Shown here piece after piece: positions 1 through 10,375 of a stretch of DNA of 64,000 bases. The stretch comes from Sphagnum compactum (taxonomy: Eukaryota; Bryophyta; Sphagnopsida; Sphagnales): the NCBI GenBank assembly GCA_965153455.1, contig OZ234502.1:6169495-6233494 (forward strand). Reading direction: 5' to 3'. The notes under the pieces are model-generated. The model was not told the DNA's origin and made no database searches. It saw only the letters and a list, made by a program, of their open reading frames with translations. The position numbers and the translations under genes were made by a program. Within the stretch, counting starts at the first letter, position 1. Each line of letters begins with the position of its first letter.

Positions 1-133
1 TCTCACAGTTTCAGTAACTCTAAACTCATTTTGCAACATGGAGGCGGCATTTGCTTAAACCGAAATAGGCCCCCCCAAAAGTTTGATCAAGAGCCTTTCT
101 TAAATTGATATCAACAGGATCATGCACTCCTCA

Positions 134-341
134 TTCTTGATACTCTTTACTTTTTATGTACACCAAATTTGTTACAGTTTTTTTGCATTTATACACAAAA
201 AGAAACCCTAAACAATGCCACTGAGGGCTTCACAACCTCTTCTTGATACTCTTTACTTTTTATGTACACCAAATTTGTTACAGTTTTTTTGCATTTATAC
301 ACAAAAAAAAACCCCAAACAATGCCACTGAGGGCTTCACAA
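134..341. repeat. 106-bp tandem duplication
   Basis: Two adjacent near-identical copies (134-239 and 240-341), each running from TTCTTGATACTC to GGGCTTCACAA, differ at only a few bases. No gene is seen in 1-980. The rest of that stretch is AT-rich, with a degenerate cluster of GTATTCTAC words at about 835-960. Confidence 0.9.
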
Positions 342-982
342 AGTTTACAAAATCAGCATCAAGTATTTTATTTATCATCATATATATTTTCAAATTGATT
401 AGTTAACATTGCAACAACTTGAGGTCTGTCTGAAACAAATGTTTGCTTTTAAAGCTCAAAAAGAGATGAGGTTCAATTGTTAGATTACAAAATAAGCTTT
501 GCAAATGCTTCTTCATATGTAGCATTAAATTGCAAGCTAGTTCTACATAAAAGGCTGACCTAAGGAGAGTCAAAAGATTTCACAATGCATACATGAGCCC
601 GCACCTATCCATTGAATGTACAGGAATGTACAGGAATGTATATGTATCATTAGAATTTCTAATAACCTATGATCACATTTTGAAGTTTGCAATCCAAAAA
701 TCTACACAGGTGGTATGTCCCTCCGAGCTAGATTGAAAACAACCCTCATCAATCTTTCACAATGATAGTGGGTAATCTACAAAGACCATCTGGACAGCAA
801 AATGTAGAGTACTACGAAGACAAAAGACAGAGGGTATTCTACACACCTAGTACTGTACGCCCTTTCTAGGTATCCTTATTCTACACAGTTAGTGCTGCAC
901 CCCCTTGGCGTAGAATACAGTATTTTATTCTACACAACAGGTATTCTACCCACCTTGGTACGTATAGGTAGTCCCTTTTGTG

Positions 983-1487
983 TTATGTGTGTTTCGCCAT
1001 GTTGTACGCGCGTCGCTCACGTACCACTGCTCTTTGTCTCGCAGCGTTGTCTCTAGCCCGTGCTTCTTTCTGCCTTCTCCTCTCTGCATCAGATAAATCA
1101 ACAGGCGAATCACATCAGAAATTTACCAAAAGAACAAAGGGAGTTGGAACCCTGTTGTCATGAGGCGAAGATCATGAGTTAAGCCACAATATTATGTACT
1201 GATAGTGTACCTGTAGCAGCGGCTTTCATTTCCTTCGTAGCTTCGGCAGCTGCAACACGGCGCACTGGGTGAATGGGGTGACGAATGCGGTAGAATCCGA
1301 GCGCGACATCGGCCCGTAGGTGCACCATCTTCTCCCCCATTTTGGCACCCAAAACGCTCATTCGTTGGCCCGCCGCCGCTCTCATGTCCGTGAACTTCAC
1401 GGCAGGGCTTGTAACCTTGTTCTGCACTACTCCAGCCGCTGCATTCCTGTGCTGCTTCCTTCCACTAGTTGCGTTACTCCTTGCCAT
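983..1487 (-). CDS. Small basic protein, two exons, function unknown
   Basis: Predicted exons are 1487-1211 and 1083-983 (minus strand), giving 125 residues. The start lies in a good plant context (ATATCAATGGC). The intron has a CAG|GTACAC donor and a GATGCAG acceptor, and phase 1 is kept across it. Read without splicing, the first exon runs on to a stop after nine more codons. With splicing it continues into a strongly charged tail rich in Arg, Lys and Ala and ends at TAA. The first 92 residues are Ala-, Lys- and Arg-rich, with a short RIRHPIHPVRR stretch. No signal peptide or membrane segment is visible. The locus is more GC-rich than its surroundings and has a pyrimidine-rich leader and a TATA box, which supports a real gene. 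I do not recognise the family; a nucleic-acid or organelle ribosome role is possible but unproven. Confidence 0.6.
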
Positions 1488-1743
1488 TGATATCTCTCAA
1501 AAAATGCAGAGAAAAACCCACGACACCAAAGGAAAAACAAAGGAAAAATAGAAGAAAATAGAAAATAGAATAACAATATATGCGAAAAGCCTTGCAAAAA
1601 ATCCAGAAACCGCAACAAAATCTTCAAATGATTTTCTGAATGCGAAGAAGCCCAGACTACAAACTACAAAGAAGACGAAGAAGAAGAAGAAGCTCTGAAG
1701 TTTGAACGCTGGTTTGCGACGGCAAAGGAGATTGAGACCTGGG

Positions 1744-1750
1744 TTTTATA
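1744..1750 (-). promoter_or_regulatory. TATA box of the small basic-protein gene
   Basis: TATAAAA on the minus strand, about 260 bases upstream of the start codon at 1487. It is followed by a CT-rich leader (about 1715-1488), as expected for transcription starting near 1715. Confidence 0.5.
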
Positions 1751-2001
1751 ATCGAGGTGCCGGGGTCGATTTCTTTAGGGACCTGGATACCCACCCACAT
1801 CGCGGCCGTTGCTGCTGCTAGCTGAGGTGTCGACATCTCATCTTCGAGAGGCGAAAATATCGGAGTCTCGGATTCCATTGCGACTCCTCCACGTGTCAGG
1901 ATCTGTTTTGGTGGACTGGTACCTGGAGCATTATTAATTAGGTTCAATTGGGCCAGGTGGCATGCTGTAATTTGTGGAGGGAAATCCACTTTGCTGGAGT
2001 G

Positions 2002-2022
2002 TTTAGGTTTAGGGTTTAGGGT
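2002..2022. repeat. Short telomere-like tract (TTTAGGG units)
   Basis: Two to three plant telomere units. On the minus strand they read as AAACCCTAA telo-boxes, about 250 bases upstream of the TATA box at 1744-1750. They could be a promoter element or a chance interstitial repeat. Confidence 0.6.
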
Positions 2023-2795
2023 TCTTGAGGAAGAAAGAATAATTAGTTACACTTTAATTTTGCTCGCTTATTTCTGCAAAATTTGAGTGTTTTCTACAAA
2101 ACTTTTCACCTAAAGGCAGTCCCTATTCAAATAAGTATGTTGCTATTTTCCTTATGATATTTAGAGGTATTGTCCCAGTGTTTTTGGCCTTGCATACTAC
2201 CAAGGCCCTTAAGGATATTGAGTTTAGATTCATTATAGAGTATAGTAGCTTAAGGGATTTTGGCCCCTACTAGGTAATAATAAATAATAGGTCTATTTTT
2301 CTAGGAGGATTTTTGAAAGATGATATTTTGTCTTGTGTTGAAACTTGAGATTAGTTATTATAGAGTTATAATAATATCTTGAAGGATTTTGATTTTGTTT
2401 GAGATGACTTTTTGAAGACTATTTTTTTTGTATGGTGAAATATTTGAGTTTTCATAATTCTTCTTTTGACTTAAGATACTTTTTTAATGTAAACGGCAAG
2501 GCCACAGTGTGACTGACACACCCCTTTGTTTTTTAATGTGGGGTTTTTATTATTTGAAGTATTCTAGTGATTGGTTTGGCTTAACCCTTGGAAAATATTG
2601 TAGGGGGTGTGAAAGTTCAAACCCATTTTTAAAAAATATAATTGAATCAAATATAATGTTATATATAATTCTAATAATTATACAAAAAATAATTAATTGT
2701 TATAACATTATATCTGCCAACTGGAAAAAGAAAGTGTGAAAATTTGCCTTGAATGAGGAAAAGAAGAAGCTGGCTGCTTGCTGGGCACGACAGTG

Positions 2796-2832
2796 TGGAT
2801 GGATGGATGGATGGATGGAAGGGTGGATGGTG
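2796..2832. repeat. GGAT microsatellite
   Basis: About five perfect GGAT units followed by imperfect ones. Confidence 0.9.
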
Positions 2833-3261
2833 GGAGTACAGGAATTCACGTCCCAACAGAGCTGGACACGCCTCTCATTTCAACACGTGGATGGGTTCCT
2901 CTTTCAAGACCACAAGTTCCAGTATTTTTTTGTTTATGGCGAATTTCCCCCACTGGGCAACCAGAGCTTGTTTTCTTCGTCGGCTTTGTTTTGCTTCTCC
3001 TAATCGCCGACGCTTGCATTCAATCCACAAGTACAGAGAATTTTATTTTATTTTTACAAAAGAAAAGTGCATAAACTTGTTTCATCTTGAAAAAATATTT
3101 TGGCATATAAAAATTTATAAAGATTGTATAATTTACTCAGTTGTTTTTTCAATATGTTGTGTGCAATAACATGATTTCTGTTGCTGGTACTTGCAGAGAC
3201 AATAAGGCCAAAGAAGTTCGTGTGACAGACAAACAAACGTTGGAAGATGCGGAGACTTGTG

Positions 3262-3483
3262 CTGCATGATCCTTCTGCGTGTAAGTAGATGGCCACACAT
3301 GTGAATACATTTGTAGAAAACAAAACAAAACCCTGGCTGCATGATCCTTCTGCGTGTAAGTAGATGGCCACACATGTGTATACATTTGTAGAAAACAAAA
3401 CAAAAGCCTGTTGCATGATCCTTCTGCGTGTAAGTAGATGGCCACTCATATATACATTTGGAGAAAATCAAAACGAAACCCTA
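3262..3483. repeat. Three-copy tandem repeat, period 74-75 bp
   Basis: The unit starts at TGCATGATCCTTCTGCG at 3263, 3338 and 3412. Each copy contains GTAAGTAGATGGCCAC and ends in AAAACAAAAC. The third copy is the most diverged, and weaker echoes of the AAACCC and TTGTAGAAAA words continue to about 3535. Confidence 0.9.
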
Positions 3484-6096
3484 ACATACTTTTGTAGAAG
3501 AGATAAAACCCCAATAGAAATGCTCTTGTAGAAAAGAAGTCAACGTAAATAAGTTGCCTACTACTAACTTTCATCAGAAACATTCTACTCTACAAAAGCT
3601 TTTGACCTTTCACCTCTCTTGCACCCACTTGCCATTTGGAGGATCATATATGAAGATGCATCATGACCCATAGGAAGTTATGTATTTCAGCCTCAATTTT
3701 ACAATTTCTGTTCTGTAGTCTGTGTGAACCAACATGCATTCTAGAGGTTGGAGTCCTGACTTTGAGATGAGTGAACAGATACCAAAATCCCAAAATCCTG
3801 GTTTTCACATGCACAGTTTCTAAGTTCAATACTGGCCAGATTATTGAATCGCTGCGTACACATCCTCGAATTGCTGTAGTATGTGGAATGTGCACATGAA
3901 GAAGCACCAGATTTGTATTTACAGTCCTGCACTAGCAAGAAACTTCTCATCCTCTGGATAAATCTGCATGTTCTTGTGTCTCAGTACACAAGCCACAAAC
4001 TCCAGCTCAAAATTGAAGGCAACAAGTGGCAGCAGGAAATCTCGTAGTCCATCAACCTTCAGTGATGGGTGCTGAGTGAGCAAGCCTTCAGCAATAGTCG
4101 TCACAAATTGAATGCAAAAGTTGGTCCTTGACTCCACATTCAAATCCTTCAAATCTTCAAACTCCAGGCGATAGAGTAGTTTCCTTTCTCTCTCCCAGTA
4201 TGCCGTAACAGTTTCCTTCGCTTCAATGGAAACAGCTGAAGCAGTCTGCAATACATAGCTCCGCAGGATGGAGCTTTTGATGGTCATTTCAGTGGTTGCC
4301 ATGAGTGGGCATAGAAGATCATGCCTCTTCCTGATGTTTACCCCATTCTTTGACAGGTAGCCTAAAATCGCTCTAAATAGACCATCACAAACATACCGAA
4401 CTCCCGTGCTTGACTCCTCATAACAATCTCTACTTGTCAGTGTGGTGAGTGGGACTCCGAGTTTCCTGACACTTGTGGACAGATTATTCACTCCAATCCG
4501 AGAACACAATTTGGATGCTGCCTCCAGGCCAATTTCAGTATGGTCAAACCACATGAAACGAGGTTGCACACTTTCAGCTAAGGTGGCAAACATGTGTGCC
4601 AGGCTCAAATCATCAGGAACGAAAACATCCCGAGGAGCTGTGAGCTGCAGTGATGCACATGATCTATCACCAGCTAGCACTGAAGGAATCCAGGCTTGAG
4701 AACAGAATTTGCTCCAAAAGTGGGTACTTGAGATTTGGAGATTCGAGTGTTGTAGAGCAATCTTCATCCAAACCTCGACACATTCCTTTCGATTCACCTC
4801 ATGCTTTGTGGTTGTCCATTCCAGCCACAGCTCACAGTAGCTCTCAATTCCTGGCACTTCTGAAACCTTCAAGCGTTCTGTGAAAAACTGTAGTATCTCT
4901 CGATCTTGGTTATAAATCCTCTCCAGAGGCACCAGTTTCTTACTCAGTGCATTAGCTGTATCACGGATGACACAGTCTGCTGGCTGCACCCAGCTTGCCT
5001 CATGAGTTCCATGTCTTGAAAAGGCAGGAATCCAGATTCTCGGACCTCCAAAGGCGGCTGCAACAGGGCTGTAAGGCTCCCAATCTGTAGAACAGCTGTT
5101 TCGCTGCAAGTATCTGTAAAGTCTGGTCACAGATTCACGACTAACAAGTCTTGCAGCTTTCTGTGACAAATCATTCAGATGCGCCGCTACAGTGAAAGTG
5201 GCACTCTTGCGATCTTCACTAGACACACCAACAATCACTCCCAGAACTTGAAGAGCATTCTTGTACTCCAAGATATATGGGCCATAAATTTGATAGTCAA
5301 GAACTGGTACATCTATGCTCTCAAGTGCATAGAGGTCAAGAGAGTCCATCAAGAAGCACCTTGATGGCCGCTGCAGCCCATTATGGAGGGTTTGAACCCA
5401 AGCATTATCGCGCAAACTTTGCAGAAAGCTGAGTGGGATCTTCTGATTTTTTTCCAAACATTTGGTGATCCATGTAAGCAATAGGAAGAGTTGCTCTTTT
5501 CCAATCGAACCGGTACTAGTTGAGAAGATCCTAGCAGGTAGTCTTTGGTTTGGAGGATTGAAGTCTAGCACATCCGCAGCTCCAAGAAAGTCAAAAAGAA
5601 AATCCTTGTACCTGGACAAATTTGTTTCTTCTTGCAGATCTTTCATCATTCGGACTTGTGGCTCCATGTATGTATCTGCCATTCTCATCACATGGGGATC
5701 CCAGATAGCATCATCTAAGAACAGCAATGGCCATTTGATCTCTGGGTATCTCCTCGGCAGCAGCAAAATCTTCGTCCTGTTCATCATACCCGGCACAATC
5801 ACACTTCCATGATCATCCACGAAGGGCATGCGTCGCGAACAATCCTGCCTGAACCCCACTGTGCACTTGATGAAGGACTGCAATGCTTCGGCTCCAAAGT
5901 AGTTGCCTTGGGAGGCACAGAACAGGAATTGTGTCATGAGAATCACAATATCTGCAGCCCCTATTACTGGGAGCAATTTCCCAATTTGTTTTGCATAGTC
6001 AAAGACTGTCAAAGGCTTGATATCAGCTTTCTCCTCAAGCCATTCGAGCAGCTTATCCTCCCCATCCAGAGCCTGGATGGTTTGTGCTGGTATGTA

Positions 6097-6099
6097 TCA
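6097..6099 (-). other. In-frame TGA in the NOV-like gene
   Basis: The codon sits between ...RLYAPV and YIPAQTIQ... in one continuous frame that reads on into the long 3' part of exon 5. A single base change from CGA, TGC or TGG would produce it. Confidence 0.85.
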
Positions 6100-6429
6100 G
6101 ACGGGAGCATATAGCCGCAACAAATTGGTCCACTTGGAAAGCCATTCACCTTCTGCCAAGGAAGATCTGTAGATCTTCTTTCCTCCCAGGTTGTCTGCAG
6201 CAGCTTCCTCCACAGTTGCCAGCAAGAAACAATCACCCTCCGGCTCATGGCTATCCGATCTGTACTTCAGGAGCGGAATATGGGGAAACACTCCTACGAA
6301 CTCGGGAGAGTCGTAGTTCTCCTTCACAAAGTCGAGCAGTTTCACGTATAGCTTCTCCCCAAGAGAGCTGATCCAGTCAGGACTCTTGAGACACTCGGCA
6401 TACTCCCGAGCAGAGAATCTCGGAACTCC

Positions 6430-6455
6430 GTTTGTTCCAGTTGTTTGTCATAATC
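6430..6455 (-). other. Frameshift interval in the NOV-like gene
   Basis: Upstream sequence (..QKDYDKQLEQ) and downstream sequence (..GVPRFSAREYAECLKSPDW) both look like the family but lie in frames that differ by one base. The downstream frame hits a TGA just before the interval, and the upstream frame ends at about 6342. The total exon length, one short of a multiple of three, agrees with a single missing base. Confidence 0.8.
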
Positions 6456-8206
6456 CTTCTGCACACGGCCGTCAACGATATAGCAGCGGCCACTCGAGAG
6501 GAGCTCGGGAAGCTCAACCCCTTGCTCACATGCCTCTTGCAATATCTTCCGAAATGCAGGTTGTATTCTTCTTCCGGATTCAGGCTTGCAAAAGAATTTC
6601 TCGCTCTTGGGTATCCTGCAATTGCAACTAGATTTCAAGAGAGGAAGGAAGCTTGGGTATAGTTTTAAAGTCAATGCAAAAACTTACCAAAGTCTAGAAG
6701 ACTCTACAGCAAGAAGCCGACAGGTCTCCCTGGACAGCTAACCGTAAAAACCCTAACGCTGACGCGATAAAAAAGAGCGACCATACCTGTGACCGACTTT
6801 GCCGGAGACGAGAACGGTGCGATCGTTTTTGCGCAATGTTTGCAGGAGAGCCTGTCGCACTTCTTCCAGCTGAGGATGATTACATGTCTCCGCGGGAACG
6901 AACTTGTAGACATCTCGGACTTGGAACTTACTGGAATCCAAAGAAACCAGTATGTTGTCGGAATTGTGGAGCAAACACAAAAACGCTCGGGAGAATGCTT
7001 CCGAAATGCAACCGAGGATGCCCATATTCCATGGATTGTTGAAGAGAATTGTCTCTCGTGAAGAGGCAAGCAAGAAATCCGCGTTCACCAGGAATGGAAA
7101 TCCGGTCGTCAGCTCCGTCGGGAGGAAGGCATACAAATCCCCAACCGTGGAGCCCAGGATGCGACCGTGGAGCGGGAAGGCTAACGTGAGGACCCAACTG
7201 TCGACATTCTTCCGCTGCTCCACTACTTCAGCTGCTGCAACAGGAAAGCTGTGCTGCGACAGGAAGTAGAATCTGGAAGACGACTTCGATGCTGCACTTT
7301 TCTCTACTGAAAGACGCACTGTTGAATTTGCTGCTGCTGCTCCTTCGTGGTTTCCATACTTGCTCCACACCTGCATGCATCATAGATCCGTCGTCCAGAT
7401 TCCAGAACAACAACAACATGGTGGAATCGTGCAAGAGTCGCTGATGGGTCCAGAGACAACGTACCGTTTCACGCGTGATAGAAAGCGCTTGCCGTGATGC
7501 TCCGTTGCTGTCTTCACGGACGGTGAAGGTGCAGACCTGCGACAGGAAGAGAATAGTCTCCGCTGAGATTTTCTTGAGTTGTTCCCTGACTGCTTCTACC
7601 TTGCTATCTCGCAGTGGAAGCACCAATGTAGTTGTAGGCAGATCACCGCGTTCCTTTCCGTAAACGCGACTGAGCTCTGCGTCCGTCGGAGTGTGTGCCC
7701 ATTCCGGTACTATGTAGCCGATGCCCGCCTGGTCGTGTGGCATATCTTGGAACCGCACTCGGTACCCATTGCTGATCACGTAAGGCTGCGCCGTCACCAG
7801 GAACACGCTCTTGAAGCCAATACCTGCAGCAACTCCCACCAAGAGGACAAGTCCGACAGTGTAAGAAGACTCGAATGGAACGTCAACGCGACGGAAAACA
7901 AAAGGTTCACAGGAACTTCCTAGCGCCATTACTGCTCAAGTGTTGGTTGCGAGGAAGTCGACGCTGCTCATGAGCTAGATCGCTGGCCATGTTACCTTTT
8001 TCCCCTACGTAGCCTTTATTCCTTGGTCCTTTCTTGGTGGACATTGTCACCGCGCAAAGCGACGACATGTTTTTCTCCTGAAAGCCGGTCTCATTATTGA
8101 AGACAAGCAGAGTTGCGGACGCGCCGACATCCGCGACGTCCTGATCCGTCAAGACAAACTCCAGCGATGGCGTAACTCCAGGCCCATAATTGTTGTCTTC
8201 CGCATT

Positions 8207-8437
8207 CTGCAGCGCACAGACAGACAGACAGTCAAACGGCGGCCATTTTGACTGCGGCGATCGCAATTCACAAACCAAATAAAGAAATCAAATCTCGTAT
8301 TGGATTTCTAGAATGGGTCTTCTACGTCTCTCGATCCATGCTGAACATGCGAACTGCGAGAAGTCGAAAGAGAGATGCAGGGACAGTTCGCATGGCATTG
8401 TAGCGACGAAGAAGGCGACAGGGACAAGAGTTGTTGC
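8207..8437 (-). other. GC-AG intron 1 of the NOV-like gene
   Basis: The exon 1 end (ATTCAG) is followed by GCAACA, not GT. The acceptor is CGCTGCAG. This junction restores ELIQ|NAEDN exactly, while the next GT downstream would insert extra residues into the conserved motif. Confidence 0.65.
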
Positions 8438-8677
8438 CTGAATGAGCTCGGGGACAAAACGAATGTCCTTCTGGTACAGTTCCGCAGACAGCTGCTCGAT
8501 GGCTCCTTGTAGCATAGATGCCAACTGACTCTGTTGTTGATCTTCTCCGATGTTAAAGCGCTTCCTACGAATCTCTTCCACATGCTCTCGACAAACATTT
8601 TGACGCAACAAATCAGAGCAACAAATTGGATCCATAGTGACCGACCGTCGACCCAGAATTCTCACACACAGAAAATT

Positions 8678-8682
8678 CACAC
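8678..8682 (+). other. Copia target-site duplication, left copy (CACAC)
   Basis: These five bases directly precede the TGTTGAATAT start of the LTR at 8683. The same five bases, in inverted orientation, follow the end of the 3' LTR at 10083-10087. Confidence 0.75.
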
Positions 8683-8928
8683 TGTTGAATATCTATAAAT
8701 ACTTAATCTGCATGGTAACAACCGAGTGCCGCACCAAGTCTGTTAGAACATAATTGACTGACGGCAGGTTGTTAGTAGTTAGTAATAACCACTTGCTGCT
8801 GGTTAGTTAGTAGTTAGTAATAACCACTTGCTGCTGGTTAGTTAGTTTGTTAGGAATTTACTTAAGTTCCTACACAGTTAAGTCAGATTGCAGAGCTGGA
8901 ACGGCTCTCTGTAGTATGTAGTGGGGAC
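8683..8928 (+). mobile_element. 5' portion of a copia 5' LTR (plus orientation)
   Basis: It starts TGTTGAATATCTATAAATAC and is about 90 percent identical, base by base, to the reverse complement of the LTR at 10088-10366. It has one extra roughly 34-bp internal tandem copy (the TTAGTAATAACCACTTGCTG unit at about 8780-8845). It is cut at GTGGGGAC (8921-8928), where a hAT-like terminus begins. Its missing 3' portion lies at 15028-15098 in the opposite orientation. Confidence 0.8.
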
Positions 8929-9230
8929 CAGTGTTGGGTGGGTGTCATAATTTTATGATACCCATCGGGTCCGGTTTTGACCAAGTATGATACCCATCGG
9001 ATCCGTTCTTCCCCCAAAATTTTTATATAGAATTTCTATGTCAGATAAGGGTACCAGCATTAAAAAAAAAATTTAAATCGGGTCTTGCAATGCCGATTCC
9101 CAGAAATTTGGGAACAGCCGGTTCTCCTTTGCCGGTTCTCACAAATCGGGTATTACTTTTTTTAATTAGAAATTAATTTTTTAAAATAAAATTTTAGAGT
9201 AAATAATTATTGATTTGATTTCTTTTTTTA
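8929..9230 (+). mobile_element. Left arm of a hAT-like DNA transposon inside the copia LTR
   Basis: The terminus is CAGTGTTGGGTGGGTGTCA, directly after the 8-bp GTGGGGAC. The matching terminus TAGTGTTGGGTAGGTATCA lies at 15099, next to the same 8 bases inverted. A C/T difference at the outermost base with 8-bp target duplications is typical of Ac-type hAT elements. The inner limit of the arm is not visible, and the given end is approximate. Subterminal GATACCCATCGG repeats occur at about 8957-9005. Confidence 0.65.
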
Positions 9231-10082
9231 ACTAAGAGGCCTCACTCAAGAAGGTGAAGGCACCAATGTGGGTGCTGCTTCACCACCTTGGCTGAACCAG
9301 CAAGCATGCTGGTACTATGGTAAAAATCACAAAATTCATTTAAATTATTATCTAAATATTACTGATATCCCAAGTCTAGACTAAATCAGGGTCTCGGAGT
9401 TCAAATCTAACATTTTTTGAGCTTAATATGGCCACTAAGAGACCTCACTCAAAAAGGTCGAGGTACCAAAGTGGGTGCTAGTTTACCCTGGCCAGGTAGT
9501 TGATTACCTCAAATAGCCCATCCGGGTGTAAGTTAGCCACTTACTAGCTACTAGGCAAGTAATGTAAGAGGTTACTATATATATGTAGGTATGTAATTAA
9601 GCAAGCCACTTAACTGGCTACTACGGTTAGTAGGTACATGTGGATGGTTAACACACGTGGTGGTTACCAATTGGATAAGAACTCAACGAAAAAATGTTTT
9701 CCTGTCCACATATCATCATCCATCCTGCATAGTGGGCTGGTGGGACAGAGGGTTCCCTTTCTGGCCCCTTTGGTTTGCCCCTAGTCGCTAGTGGCTGGCC
9801 GATTCACATTCTCAAGAAATCGGCGAAAAAAAAGGGAATTGCGAGCAACTCCGTGAAATCTCAAAAAAATTGACAAGAACTTCACGTTATAAATCATAAC
9901 ATGTCTTAACGAGCATTATCTCATCTTGTAGAGGAAGAAATTTTGTCTCCTGTTTTTGGCTCAGATCAATCTGTTTCTGAGATGATCAATTGAAGCAGCT
10001 TGCCAATTATAGCTTGCTCATAAACACTTGTCGGTAGCTCTTTTTGTGTTTTGTTAGTAGCTCTAGCTCTGTGTGTGTGGGT
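9231..10082. other. Gene-free stretch inside the inverted block
   Basis: It holds a diverged 55-bp direct repeat (9231-9285 and 9434-9488, core CTAAGAGRCCTCACTCAARAAGGT). The part next to 10082 is inferred to be the original right flank of the copia insertion, now inverted. No gene is seen. Confidence 0.5.
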
Positions 10083-10087
10083 GTGTG

Positions 10088-10366
10088 TGCAGAATCAAGT
10101 TGCAGTGTGCTTGAAGGTAATGTTGTCCAGAGATTGAAGAAAACTTGGTGAGTTCCCCCACTATATACTACCAAGAGCCGTTCCGGCTCTGCGATCGGAC
10201 TTAACTTTGTAACAACTTAAGTAAATTCCTAACAAACTAACTAACCAGCAGCAAGTGGTTATTACATAACTACTAACAACCTGCTGTCACTCAATTATGT
10301 TCTAACAGACTTGGTTGCGGCACTAGGTTGTTACCATGCAGATTAAGTATTTATAGATATTCAACA
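10088..10366 (-). mobile_element. Copia 3' LTR (279 bp)
   Basis: On the minus strand it starts TGTTGAATATC right after a purine tract and ends TTGATTCTGCA, the usual TG...CA limits. It is followed by CACAC (10087-10083), which matches the five bases before the 5' LTR at 8683. Confidence 0.85.
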
Positions 10367-10375
10367 CCTCCCCTC
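10367..10375 (-). other. Polypurine tract of the copia element
   Basis: GAGGGGAGG directly abuts the 3' LTR start, the expected plus-strand primer site. Confidence 0.8.

Larger units (their letters stand above)
2023..3918. other. Intergenic, AT-rich, no gene recognised
   Basis: The stretch holds a GGAT microsatellite (about 2796-2832) and a 75-bp tandem repeat (3262-3483). Several short open frames overlap one another on both strands here, are repeat-derived, and show no recognisable protein features. Bases 3640-3918 are probably the 3' flank of the NOV-like gene. Confidence 0.6.
3919..8635 (-). pseudogene. NO VEIN-like (sacsin/NOV-type) ATPase gene, disrupted by a frameshift and a stop
   Basis: Five exons on the minus strand: 8635-8438, 8206-7996, 7823-7465, 7370-6787 and 6615-3919. 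Their summed length is 4049 nt, one short of a 1349-residue frame. The protein belongs to the plant NOV-like histidine-kinase/HSP90-type ATPase family. The N terminus carries an HATPase fold: ELIQNAEDN (with the Glu, Asn and Asp of the nucleotide-binding N box) spans the exon 1-2 junction, and GEKGIGFKS (glycine-rich ATP lid) spans the exon 2-3 junction. Exon 4 has the conserved YAFLPTE and DFLLASSRET motifs, and the end (EDEKFLASAGL) matches the usual family terminus. Two lesions are visible: a single-base loss between about 6430 and 6455, after which the reading frame changes, and an in-frame TGA at 6099-6097 with family-like sequence on both sides. The rest is open over more than 1300 codons, so decay is recent or the lesions are sequence errors. 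Intron 1 has a GC donor. Arabidopsis NOV acts in vein patterning, but the role of this shorter type is not established. Confidence 0.85.

Noticed and set aside
1657-1989. 110-codon open frame upstream of the small basic-protein gene
   Set aside because: It spans the TATA box and the inferred leader start of the gene at 1487, and its Leu-rich end is a translated GAAGAA repeat. It is better explained as promoter and leader.
2749-3169. Overlapping plus-strand open frames up to 138 codons
   Set aside because: They are generated by the GGAT microsatellite and lie in several frames at once, with no protein features.
3054-3471. Minus-strand frames with repeated YTQKDHA-like units
   Set aside because: They are translations of the 75-bp tandem repeat in three frames, not a repeat protein.
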